From: Plicaturopsis crispa FD-325 SS-3
Taxonomy: Eukaryota; Basidiomycota; Agaricomycetes; Amylocorticiales; Amylocorticiaceae
Length of the DNA stretch: 64,000 nt
Assembly (NCBI GenBank): GCA_000827205.1
Contig: KN832556.1
Coordinates: 1,821,272-1,885,271, forward strand
Reading direction: 5' to 3'
Shown here: positions 1 through 12,281 of the stretch, in pieces
Layout of the letters: the number at the start of each line of letters is the position of its first letter
Position numbering within the stretch: the first letter of the stretch is position 1
Notes under the pieces: model-generated
Databases searched by the model: none
What the model was told of the DNA's origin: nothing
What the model saw: the letters and a program-made list of their open reading frames with translations, nothing else
Program-made: the position numbers and the translations under genes

Positions 1-126
1 GGCAGTGCCTGTCAGGAGGCCTGAAAGGCATATAATGTCCAACACATAGTATTACTATCTACCAACTCATAGCATCTCCCCCACTTCAGTCACTGCTGCG
101 TGAGCGGTGAGCCACCACCGCACGCC

Positions 127-894
127 ATGGCCTCGTTCATCCAGCTCTACGGCTTTGCGAAACAGCCCGACGATTCCTCCGCGTCAGGCTTCTGCCAAAA
201 GCTCGAAACATTCTTTCGCGCTGCCAACATCGAAGGGTACACCCATGTGGCGACAATCCCGCCTAAAGCCCCCAAGGGCAAGCTGCCCTACATCAGCCTC
301 GAGCGCGACGGAAAGACGGAAGTCATCCCCGACACGCACTTCATCGTTGAGCACCTCGTGCGTACGGGTGTAGCACCTGACCTCGACGCGTCGCTTACGC
401 CGGTGCAACGCGCCGAGTCGCGCGCGTGGGAGGCGTGGACGGAGGAGCGCATGTACCCGGCGATTGTGCATACGCGCATGGGGCGGCCGCACAACTTTGC
501 GACGCTCCAAGCCGGTTTGCCCGTCCCCGCTCCGCTGCGTCCGTTGGTGGGGTGGTACCTCCGCAGACAGATCCTCTCGTCGCTTTGGTACCAGGGCGTG
601 GGTCGCCACTCTTCTAAAGAGATCGATTCTTTCATTCGGGAGTGGGTGGACGCGCTGGCGGATAGGTTGGAGGATGCTGCAGAGAAGGGAGGATTTTTCC
701 ACGGCAGCGAACCAACTATGGTTGACGTTGTCGTGTACGGCTTCCTAGCCAACATGTTCTGCGCCGGGGGGAAGATGAACAAGGAGATGACGGAGATGCT
801 GCTGGGAAAAGTCATCATCAGGCGCTACGTAGCGACATTGACGCGCCGCTGGTTCCCGGAATACGATGCTACGGTGTTAAGAATTGTCGCATAG
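127..894 (+). CDS. GST-fold protein of the FAX/metaxin-like family
   Basis: This is a single-exon gene of 255 residues. The N-terminal part reads as a thioredoxin-like GST domain: a FIQLYGFAK start strand, then the GKLPYISLERDG turn that precedes the GST cis-proline region, then an IPDTHFIVEHL helix. The second half is helical and ends in a GST C-terminal-like segment with the motif GSEPTMVDVVVYGFLAN. This layout fits the failed-axon-connections/metaxin/Tom37 group of GST-like proteins. Family members are not classic detoxifying enzymes, and some act at the mitochondrial outer membrane. I chose the first ATG at 127 because the frame upstream opens only with a GTG. No membrane segment is obvious, so localisation is open. 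The fold is fairly certain; the exact function is not. Confidence 0.75.
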   Translation: MASFIQLYGFAKQPDDSSASGFCQKLETFFRAANIEGYTHVATIPPKAPKGKLPYISLERDGKTEVIPDTHFIVEHLVRTGVAPDLDASLTPVQRAESRAWEAWTEERMYPAIVHTRMGRPHNFATLQAGLPVPAPLRPLVGWYLRRQILSSLWYQGVGRHSSKEIDSFIREWVDALADRLEDAAEKGGFFHGSEPTMVDVVVYGFLANMFCAGGKMNKEMTEMLLGKVIIRRYVATLTRRWFPEYDATVLRIVA

Positions 895-1202
895 ACTACG
901 CATGTAGCACAACCGTGTTTCGCAAACAATGTTGGAAGTACTATGGGGGTAACAATGACATTCAGAAGTGTTCAGCATATACTTTACGAACTGGGAAGCA
1001 GAATGAAAACCAAAATTTGCATACCTTGGCCGAGTATGTACCGCCGATATCGTTACCGTATTATCTGGTTCGGGGATGGAGGCTGGAGGAGAATGCCGAT
1101 TTGAAGTGTACGACGCCAGGCCATGGGAGAGGGTCCACAGCAGTGACCGGTGACTATGTCTGTCGTGTCCAAGGGCATGGGCACTGATGACTGTCGGAGA
1201 GT
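895..1202. other. Intergenic region between convergent genes
   Basis: About 300 bases lie between the stop of the GST-like gene and the stop of the small unknown gene on the minus strand. Both genes point into it, so it should hold two 3' untranslated regions. I see no conserved reading frame and no RNA gene. Confidence 0.5.
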
Positions 1203-1752
1203 TCAGATTGGGTTATGTGGCATGTTGAGAGGGAGATGGATGCTCTTGGGGATAAATACGACCCTAATCTTTTCGATATTGTCCACGAGCTCCGGCCAAC
1301 CGCTCTCATCGAGCAGCACAGGACCATGCCCAGTACCACCAGGGTAGGTACGGCAAAAGGTCGCATACATAGACACGCTGGGCGCCCAGCGCGTCATGAA
1401 AGGCGTGGGAGCCGTCACCCAGTCGTCCTCGATAGAGAACCTGTCGGTGAAAAGGCGGGTTACCTCCTAGCACATCACATATAGGATCAGTGACGCGAAC
1501 AGAGCGATACGCGGAACGCACCTCGTAGCTCATAGATTTCAGAGTCAAACGCCCATATACACGCCTCCGGCCATTTCCCTTGACAAATATTTGTGGGGGG
1601 ATCAAAGCTGGCGCGTCCGCGAGGAAATTGCGCAGCACCGTGAGGGCCGCGATGACTTCGGAAGGGTTCTGGTGATTGGTGGTATCGATTTGGACTCGGT
1701 AAGGGTCAAGTGAACGAGGGGATTCTGGAGTCCGATTGGATTGACCTGACAT
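1203..1752 (-). CDS. Unknown small protein, two exons
   Basis: I do not recognise this family. Two exons on the minus strand, 1752..1522 and 1466..1203, join across a 55-nt GT-AG intron (GTGCGT donor, CTAG acceptor) in phase 0 and give 164 residues. The join is supported because the frame stays open for 88 codons after the acceptor, while the unspliced frame reads into unrelated sequence. The N-terminus is polar (MSGQSNRTPESPRS). A helix with SEVIAALTVLRNFLADAP follows, then a Trp/Tyr/Phe-rich half with motifs RFSIEDDWVTAPTPFMTRW and MYATFCRTYPGGTG. There is no signal peptide or membrane span. It is probably a soluble conserved fungal protein; no function can be given. Confidence 0.6.
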
Positions 1753-2059
1753 GGCTAAGTATCAGTATTCGCCTTTGAAGGGCGAGACCTAGAGTGCGAG
1801 GTAAGCTTCAATGGCGGGCTACGAGTATGACCGCGGCAGTCACTAGACGCCCTGGGAGTGTATCGATTGACGCCGCCTCGAGGCTCGCGCGCGGTGGCGT
1901 GCCATGGCACGTGCGCATGGACACGATGAGTAGCCCCCAAGATGCCAGGAAAATGGTCAAAACCATTAGTGCTTTTACAATACAATACCCACGACAGAAA
2001 CTTGATAATAAGAATACCAAAAAGAGAAGCGCAGGGGAAAAGCAGTGCTGAACGAAGCA
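1753..2059. other. Spacer: upstream region of the unknown gene and RAD9 3' side
   Basis: This 307-base spacer lies between the start of the unknown gene and the RAD9 stop; both genes are on the minus strand. It contains one perfect CACGTG hexamer at 1908-1913, the core bound by bHLH factors such as Cbf1-type proteins. A single hexamer is weak evidence for regulation. I see no gene in it. Confidence 0.35.
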
Positions 2060-3952
2060 TTAGTCCTCGAAAAGTGGTTGGAATGCCTGCAAGTATTCGA
2101 GCAGCATCCAATTAGTGAATCCAATAAATGCGCAACGCTAAGAAACGACTCACCTTTGTTCCTTCAGTGATAGCATGCGTCTGACTCTGAGTTGCAGCGA
2201 ACTCAAGCTCATCTTCTTCTTCCCCCAGAGGCTCAAAGCTGTCCACCTGCTCCTCGCCCACCTTGTCATTCAGACCCTCTTCTCCACCAGCCTCCAAATC
2301 CATATCCCATCCCTGACTATTTGGGCCCACCTCTTGACTTGACGGGGGAACGGCGGGCCGCTGCGAGCCATATCCAACCTCTTCGCCCTCGCCCTCCAGC
2401 ATGGCTGCCAGCTCGTCCGCGTCCATCGCAGATACCTCCATCCCAAGGGCCTCGTCCACCTGCTGAGATGCCTGAGACGCCGGAAGGAAAAGAGGTTCGT
2501 CATCCCTATCGGCAATTGGAGGGGAGGACTGGAAGCGGAGTGAAGGTGGCGGCATACTGCGTGCGTTCGACTCAGCGCGCCGCGCAGAGCCAGGGGATGC
2601 GCGCTGGACAACCTTCATCGGTTTCTTGATGCGCTGCGCGTGTGCAGAGGATGGGGCTGGGGACCGGCGTGCCTCGCTCCTGTTCGCGCTGCCTGCTTCC
2701 TGCTCTTCTGTGCGCTCGCGTTTTCGGTTTGCGGACGCTGACATCGGTTGGCTGGACATCGATGAAGCGCCAGGTACTTGACTGGTGGATATGACACACA
2801 TAACTTCGCAGGAAGCAGACTCCCCGTCGACATCGATAAAGAGTGGCGCAGCTGGATCTGTAAATCGTAAATCCAAGGAGGCCGATGCCGACGTCGATTC
2901 GGCAAATGCGACGGTTGCCTGTAACCAGACGATATGTCAGCGGAATTTTGCAAAAGAGAGGTAGACATTTACATTGAATTCCCGAAGGTGGAAGGCAATC
3001 GTGATAGGTAGTGTTTGCACTTCGTATACATCGAATTCATCCGCACTGATTGTCAGCTCGGTCGACAGCTGTCCTTTCCCTGATAAACACGTTTAGTAGA
3101 GGTTTTCGCGGGAGGTACGAGGTGTATGCTACCTCTTGTGTCGATAGATGTATCTAGACTCTTGACCGTGACATCCGAGTCACCAAACTGCCACACGAGT
3201 TGAGGATCGCTCTTCGGCCCCTTGGTAGACGGAAAGTGCTCGATGATATCGCGCACCGCACGCGGACCAATCGTGAGGCGCGATTCCTGAGGCACATCTG
3301 GGGCGCTGGGTGTCATGAGCGAAGCCGGAGTGCTAGTGAGAAGGAGGAGACGGTGGGTCTTCACGACCCCTACAACTCTAGTCAATATCACGGTCGCACT
3401 GGGCTGGCAGTACATACCGTGTTTACAGTGCATGCGAACAATCAGCTTGCTCTCGAGGCCATCGCTGTCTTCGTCCCCGTCTTTTTCTCGTACAGATGAG
3501 CCTTCTACTATCGACATCTCGCATTTGTCTACCGATTTGTCCACTGCGCGATGCCGTAGAATGGATAGCAAGGACTGGGACGCGTCATTCGTACCATACT
3601 GGCTAAGAATGCAGATTACGGCTGCGTACCTTCGCAAGGAGCTGGCCTGTTACACCTTCCACCTCTTCGACATCATCTGGAATGTCCCTACCGACGCGAC
3701 GATCTCCCACCTTGTAAGTTATGAAAAACTGGGGGTCGTACTTGAAGCGACAGTACGCGGACATCGATGAATTCGTGGTGGACAAGGATAGGGACTCTGG
3801 AGTCGCGTATATGGATAAATCATCGCCATATTTCGAGAGGCATGTCAAGGCCCTCGTGAATGCTGTCCAAGAGGTCATGAACGATCGAAGACATGTCGAA
3901 GGACGAAGAGCGACACACGTTTGAGAGATCCAGAGTCCAAGCTAAACTGCAT
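2060..3952 (-). CDS. RAD9: Rad9, subunit of the 9-1-1 DNA-damage checkpoint clamp
   Basis: Rad9 forms the PCNA-like ring Rad9-Rad1-Hus1, which is loaded at damaged DNA and activates the ATR-type checkpoint kinase in the nucleus. Seven exons (3952..3919, 3862..3630, 3574..3418, 3369..3133, 3079..2973, 2918..2154, 2086..2060) encode 519 residues. Family signatures are the N-terminal LKPFTRALTCLSKYGDDL, TGQLLAK followed by SLLSILRHR, and CKHGVVKTHRL. The last 250 residues are an acidic, Ser-rich tail that ends PLFED; Rad9 tails are phosphorylated and bind Dpb11/TopBP1. The first exon has only 34 nt and the last 27 nt. Without the first exon the conserved N-terminus (MQF...LKPFTRALT) is lost, and this decides the start at 3952 over the ATG at 3878. 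Confidence 0.93.
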
Positions 3953-4204
3953 TTTCGGCGTGTAGAAAGATTGGACTACTTGTGGTCACTCTCGAAGTTG
4001 TGCATAAGAGACATGTAGAGTTCGAAGTCAAGCGGCGGACTGTCGCGTCGCGGTTGTGGCTGAACCCCTCAAGTGACATTTTCGCTATGTGCTATGGTCA
4101 AGGTAAACAATATTCTATCTTTCCGTCCGCGTAGTCTACAATACATATATGAGGGTTAAATAGTACGTAGATACCTGCATTCATGCATCTAAAACCTTCC
4201 ACGT

Positions 4205-6260
<2,056 letters not shown>

Positions 6261-6791
6261 TATTTTGAGATGTGGTACTCGTTCTAGTCGATAGATATTC
6301 TACTAGCTTTCCCGGTAGGCCTTGGTAGATGTAAGGATAACATCGTTGTGGCCGAGCAGATATTTTGACTAGGCTCGTTGACGAGCTCAGCACGCCATCG
6401 GTCAATTATCGAAATTGAAATTCGACTAGATTTTCTTCGTAAGCATTTTGCAATATGAACGCGGTAAAATCCACTCACTACCAGAGGCCTTCCAGTTCAA
6501 ATGCAACATGTTAGGCGTATAGGAAAAGTTGAGATATGTTTGACGTTCCGGGTCCCAGGTTGAGTTGGCGCAGCGATTTAATTTACAACTTGCATTCGAA
6601 GCATCCTGATAAGCGCCGAGCGTTCATTATTCTTTGCCCGTTTCTCTAAATGCCGAGGTGGTAAAGACCGTTGATCCAGTAAAACCAAATAAGATAGTGT
6701 ACAACAGCAGTGCTAAGGGGACAGTCACCAGTCCACGAACAAAGCGAGAACGAACGACCAGGTTAGATATACAGTGCTAGACATCGTTTAG
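6261..6791. other. Intergenic: MET3 promoter side
   Basis: About 530 bases lie upstream of MET3 and downstream of the next minus-strand gene. I found no CACGTG Cbf1-type site here, although such sites are common at fungal sulfur genes. No reading frame with coding character is visible. Confidence 0.4.
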
Positions 6792-8648
6792 TCACGGTCC
6801 CAGCTGCAAGTAGACAGGACTGAGGGAGGAGACAACCCCCACATGTCCTTGTCGCGGGCCTTTCCAAGGCTGCGGCCGCTCTCCCCACCCCACCCATCCC
6901 ATCAGCGAATCGCTCCCTTGATGATCGTACACACACTTCCGAGTCTCCCCAAACATGCCTACGCTCGCCGCGCCCTCGTGAATCACCGCGGACGAAAGCT
7001 TCGTCTGCACATCGAATGTGCCCTGGAACTTCGAGTCGAGGGTCACGTTGGAGTTCGCGAGGTTGTTCATGGTGTACATGAGGAGAACCGTCGGTGGCGT
7101 CGACGGATCATGTGAGACATCAACGGTGAGAGGCGCATTGAACGTCTTCATGTGCATGTCGAAGATAGGGGGTGATCTTGATAATGGGATTAATGAGTGC
7201 GCTGCGGGTGCAACCAAGGTTACTTTGGCACGAAGTGGGCTGTAGCGAAGCGCGTTAGTAAAATGCATGAATTATAGGGGCTCTAACGCACCTGTTCCCT
7301 GTGTCTAATGTGAGGAAGGTAGGACCCTTTTCGCTGGATTTGCGAACGAGTGTGATGTTAGCATCGATAGGGCTGAAAAGACATAAAGATTTAGCGCAGG
7401 AAACGAGCAAATGATCTCATACGCACGCTCCGATTGTATCTAGTATTATTGAGCGCGAGGTATTAAAGTTGCCGCTTATTTGAGCGTTAGAGTTTTTGAC
7501 AAGGATCTTCCTTGCCTGGACGGACTGTATTGACACCGTCAGATTTTTGTACAAGGATGCGAAGCGATGGGAGAGAAATCATACCTGGATATGTACATCC
7601 GACGTAGGGCCCTCAAGTCTGATATTGCTAAATCGGATCTTTTGGTCGAGGTCGCCGAAGGTCTGCCCGAACATGGGTAGATATGTTATGAGTTTGTCGA
7701 CGTGCAGAGGGGAGGGTGTTTGGGGGTAGAGTACACGGATGTCAAATGTGATAGAACCAGGTTGCGGCACATTGCTCGGAACCTTGCGAAAACGGTCAAT
7801 GATAATGCGGGTGCAGAAAGAACGTAGCGTACATAGATATTGAGCTCGGGTTGAGCGCTGTTCGGGTCGCCATTGAAGCATACGTGGACGGCTTGTCGAA
7901 GCTGCAGGGAGACGGTCTGCAAATCGACGTGTACCCGAGCCTGCGTCTCCGTCTTGTCCGGGTTTATGTCGACGCTCATGTTTCCGTACACAGGCTGCAC
8001 ATTAGTCCTGTCGTCGCTGACGTTCGAGCGGATAGTAAAGGCACCAGTAGCGTGGAAGGAGTAATCCAGACTGCATATATTCACTGGATAAACACCCTGG
8101 CAACGGGTGAAAGCACTAGCGCACGTACCTCGCAAAATAATTTGCATCCTCTGGCCGGTCATCCAAGGTCTGCCATGTATTGCAGGTGGCATTGGAAGTC
8201 GCCAGAACGACGCCGAGATTTAAAGGAAATTGGGATGATGTCGAATTCGATGACCCCTCGGTATAATGTAGAAGCCGAGAAGGGGGTGGAGGTCTATGAT
8301 GTCTCCGAAGGCTTTTCTATAGGTTTAGTGAGGACAGGAGAACATCAGCACCGAGGACCACGACACACAGAACGACAGTATGCGCACCACGAGAGCCACG
8401 GTCACACCGATAGAAACGAAGACGTATATGATCATAGCATACATCGTCGCCCTCCAAAACCGCGAATCGAGTCGATTCCGCGTGCCGCCCTTCGGCGACA
8501 CATGTTGTAGGGCGAGGGCCTGGGATGTTTCGTAGTCTGGAAGTGGTGGGTTTCGCTCAGCGACACGCTCGGGAAGACGGAGAGTCGGACCAGCGGTGAA
8601 CAACGGCAGTTTAGACTGTTGTTGTTCGTCTTCGTCGAGTAGAATCAT
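6792..8648 (-). CDS. Single-pass membrane protein with extracytoplasmic beta-type domain, unknown function
   Basis: I do not recognise a named gene. The protein is multi-exon (about 7 exons). It starts at the ATG at 8648 with a cytoplasmic segment MILLDEDEQQQSKLPLF, then LPDYETSQALALQHV and the basic run RLDSRFWRATMYAMIIYV, which begins one membrane helix. Beyond the membrane are Asn-rich beta-strand-like stretches (YSFHATGAFTIRSNVSDD, KNSNAQISGNFNTSRSI, NLANSNVTLDSKFQGTFDV) with many N-glycosylation sequons. That alternation resembles LEA-2/WHy-like domains of fungal vacuolar or plasma-membrane proteins, but the assignment is inference. The C-terminus, including WVGWGERPQPW, ends at 6792. 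Frames and splice sites were followed through five of the introns; the intron after the membrane helix is the least certain join. Confidence 0.65.
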
Positions 8649-8935
8649 ATCCGGGCGGTATGCATTGACGACTAACGCGAACACAAGCTAATAGAGAGTG
8701 AAAGGTAAGATGGTAATAGGATCTCGTACGTCCTGTCGAGGATCTGGGACCCTTAGAAGTTTACGTAATACATTCGGCTCTCCGCTTTTCTTACCGCCAG
8801 TATTTGTGCCGCGTCCGTGCCGCCGCAGTATTGCCCGTAGAAAAATAGTTGCACATCCGCCCCCACACAGCCCTACAGAAGAAAGGGGGGACAGGAAAAA
8901 TAAAATACTGTCTCAAGATGCCACCCTAGTTCTTG

Positions 8936-11067
8936 TCAGAGCTCCCGGTAGGGGCCCTGCGTCTTCGCGGGCGTGTACACCGACCGAAGTAACCCGATCG
9001 CCTTCTCCCATACTTCGAACAGCACTGCGACGCACCCCTGTGTCCCCTGCTTGCACACAGCAAGCAGTGCCTCCACACGCGCACGCGCCTCACCAATAAT
9101 ATCGCCAGCGTCGGATCCATCGCGCGCGCTGGCCGACGGCGAGGGCGTCCGTGGCTGTTGGCAACGTTAGACCGTAAAATGCGCATAGTAGTAGATGACT
9201 TACGCGACCAGCAGTAGCTTTCTCCGCATCCCGGATGAGCTCTTCAGAATCTGCGGGACTTGTGTTCGCCCACATTTGACGGAAGGAATTCACAATCTCT
9301 AGGCTCTCTGTGAAGCGGTGCAACGTATTGATAAGTGCAACAACCTCCGACCGCTGCAAGAGATTCGCATTTGATCGAGGGCTAGGGAAATGTCAGTCAA
9401 CGAATTATGGATGCAGGCGTGATGGTGCATACTCAAGAGCTTTTTCGTCTAGTTCGAATAAGACTTTCAGCGCCGTAGCGACTCCCGTGGTCTGCACTTT
9501 TCCCCACAGCCGGCACTTGTCGCAACCAACACAGTCCATGATACGCGTTACATTCCTAAAGTGCGCTTTGAATTCTTCCTTCAGTACCTGCGAGCCATAT
9601 AGCCATTAGCGGCGGCGACGGAACGGTCGAGAACTACGCACATTTGCATTCTCCCCGCGGAAAAGTACCGATTCGTCGAACCGGCCTGCATGCTGGGCGA
9701 TGTTTATAACCTTGTTCAGGCTTTCCAGGGTTGCCTCGTCGTCGTCGTGGGTCCCCGAGGAACAGTAATCGTATTGCGAGAGGTAGGGTCCGAGCCGCGC
9801 CATCGCACGAAGCATTAGAACCGTGTTGAAATAGATGTACTGCAACCGCTCCGGGTGCGACGCGATACGCGTAACGAAGCATTGTAGATCCGGTCCCTGC
9901 GCCTCTTTCAATATATTGCCGCTGCATATTTTATGGTGCACGTACCCATTCGCCGGTAGTCTGGTTCAGCATGTCGTTACATATATGCGTAGATATGGAA
10001 GCATGTAGTCCTAACCATACATTATCTCAGCTAACCCAGCCGCGGTGATAGGGCAAAGTGTTACTCACCCGAAATTATTTTATAATATACCCTCTTCTCC
10101 AAACATTGCTCAGAGCTTTCAACCCCGTCTTCCCGAAGTACCTCCGTCAGCGTGTCCGGTAATGTGACAGGCTCCGGAGATTTCGCAGACAACAAATTAA
10201 GCTCCGTCTGGCCGAAGCAGTTTTCTTCGTATATGGATTTCCAGACGTTGTGCGCGCTTGGCCCGCTGTAGCCTGTGTATCGTTCGGGTACGAGCGATAG
10301 ATCAAAGTAGTCTCCCTCTTCAAAAGGAAACGCGTCAGTGAACAAACAAGGAAGTATTGTCGAGGTCCATACCTGTGAGGTCGTCGAGGAAACAGAAATC
10401 AGAGTCTTTGTGGTAACATCCTGGGAGCTCATTGACCTACAGGATGTTAATTATACGGAGTGAATCTTATTACGCGCCTACTCACCTGATTTGAAGGCGG
10501 CTCTATTTTACTCAGTGCCGCTGCCCGCCAACGATGTGGAATTTCGCTCTGTTCGTGACGATAGTTAAACAAGCTATTCGAAAGTGCCAAAAGTCCACCC
10601 ACCTCATCCACTGTAGTGATACCACACTCGCGGTTCATACAGCTGCCATGGTCATCCCAGAACGGGCACTCTCGATAGAGATCAACCTGGCCGGACATAA
10701 GACGGAAGTCAATTCTGCGAGCAACGACAAACTTACCTGAAAATACTTGAAGAAGGGCGTCTGGACGAGGTCACGGAGAGTTCCGTATAGTTCATCGTTT
10801 ACGCTTTCTATAGTCTCGTAGTCGCACATCGTCGTTTCGATGGGACCGGTGGGCTACGACATTGGTAAGCCGCCTTTCCACTGTAACACAAGAGTGTACG
10901 CGCACCGGTTGCTTGCAAGTCGCATGAGTAGCGGGCTGGTGCTCGAGGACATTCTGGACTTGATCCTTGCGCACAAGCGTGTCGGCGAGGAAGGAGTCCG
11001 AGGCGGCGTATGCGATATGGGGCTCAAGGAGAGCAAATAAGATAGCCCATAGGTGTCGCGGTAGCAT
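8936..11067 (-). CDS. ERO1: Endoplasmic reticulum thiol oxidase Ero1
   Basis: Ero1 is a flavoenzyme that reoxidises protein disulfide isomerase in the ER lumen and so drives disulfide formation. About 11 exons were followed. A signal peptide ([21 protein letters not shown]) starts at 11067. The core follows: [62 protein letters not shown] with [18 protein letters not shown], and the active-site element [12 protein letters not shown]. The C-terminal exon ([15 protein letters not shown] to PYREL) is helical and ends at the TGA at 8936-8938. No membrane anchor is seen at the end, so it is probably lumenal or peripherally held. The gene diverges from the small membrane-protein gene at 11436, with 368 bp between the two ATGs. 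Confidence 0.94.
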
Positions 11068-11435
11068 TTGTTGGGCTCAACCAGTGATTAGGGCGTACGA
11101 TATAGTTGGGGCGGTATGCCGATAGAGAAACAGATGAAAGAGTGTGTGTAAAGGGTTAGAAACCGTGTAAGCGTATATGTTCTACTTGTAACCTGGATCC
11201 ATGACACGTCCGCTCGGAAACTTCAAAGGCCGCGCCGGTTCGAGGCCGTTCAGGGGCTAATTTCCTCGTACTCAGCTCAACAGCGTCAGCAGTGAGCACA
11301 CTGCGTTTCCGCGGTTGAGCGACGACCACGACGACGAATGCAGACCAACTTTTCACGATAAGACCTCTCCAGAGTTGCTGTAATAACTTGCGGAGAAATA
11401 CTAGTTTCTCCTAGCCAACTCGCTGGGAGTGGACC

Positions 11436-12082
11436 ATGTCTCCAACCGTGGAGAGTCTAGGTATGTTCCAGTCAATGGGCAGTGTTGTTTCAAGCACTGA
11501 TAATCTTTTCAAATAGCTCCATTCTCGACCGCATCTCCGTCACTGGTCGCATACGCGGAGACGCCGTCTCAATCAGAGTGGGAGTCGCTACACGGGTGAG
11601 GGCTCCGTTATCTAGCATGCATACGAGTGTAATCAACAACTCGGTGTTCCTTTACCAGAAAACAGGCCCTAACCCCCATTATTGCCGGAAGCATCTCGGG
11701 GGGATGTGTTGCCATCGGGTGGTTCATCGGGGCTATACTATACTACAACCACCGGAGACGCCGAAAGATTAGGGAGAAGAAAGTAGCTCTTGGGCTGAAG
11801 AAGCCCAAAGTCAAGGCCGAACCGCAGGTTGAGCAGAAATTGATAATCCCCCCGGACCCAGCAGTTCTCCAGGGCCACGCGAAACCTGGGGAATTCATAT
11901 TTGCGGAGGACGACCGCAAACTGAACCATCCAGCCTTTGGGCACTTTCGACATGCGCGCTCGGCCTCAGGGAAGGAGTTACCTGGGAAGATACCGGCGAC
12001 TGAAACGGACATGGACGGCTCGCCTTCTTTATCTCAGCCTATGCTGTCTACGGACATGACTATCCCTGCGAAGGTCGTGTAA
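11436..12082 (+). CDS. Small single-pass membrane protein, unknown
   Basis: Three exons (11436..11460, 11517..11595, 11659..12082) give 175 residues. A short Ser/Thr-rich N-terminus is followed by one clear membrane helix (IIAGSISGGCVAIGWFIGAI) and a strongly basic stop-transfer run (YYNHRRRRKIREKK). The tail of about 120 residues is hydrophilic and rich in Pro, Asp and Lys, and ends TIPAKVV. The topology is therefore likely N-out with a cytosolic tail, like many fungal mid2/SKG6-like sensors, but the ectodomain is only about 35 residues long. There is no cleavable signal peptide. It shares a divergent promoter region with ERO1. I cannot name a family. Confidence 0.6.
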
Positions 12083-12281
12083 TCAGACTTTACTATACTA
12101 CTAAGTGTTGCAGTTATACCTTTTTTTCATGCATGTCTGCACTTAAAGTCGTCTCTCCAATAGCCTCTTAATCATATGTTGTGTGGATTGTACATCACTA
12201 AAATACACCATGGTCCCAAGATATATGCTGTGCCCCGCATGGTCATAAGTAACATAAAAGTACATGTCTCCGCGTCTCCAC

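Noticed and set aside
184-818. Two long minus-strand frames opposite the GST-like gene
   Set aside because: They are shadows of a GC-rich coding exon; their sequences are Arg/Ser-rich without motifs.
1908-1913. CACGTG as a sulfur-gene (Cbf1) site
   Set aside because: It is not upstream of MET3 but 3' of RAD9, so its link to sulfur control is not supported.
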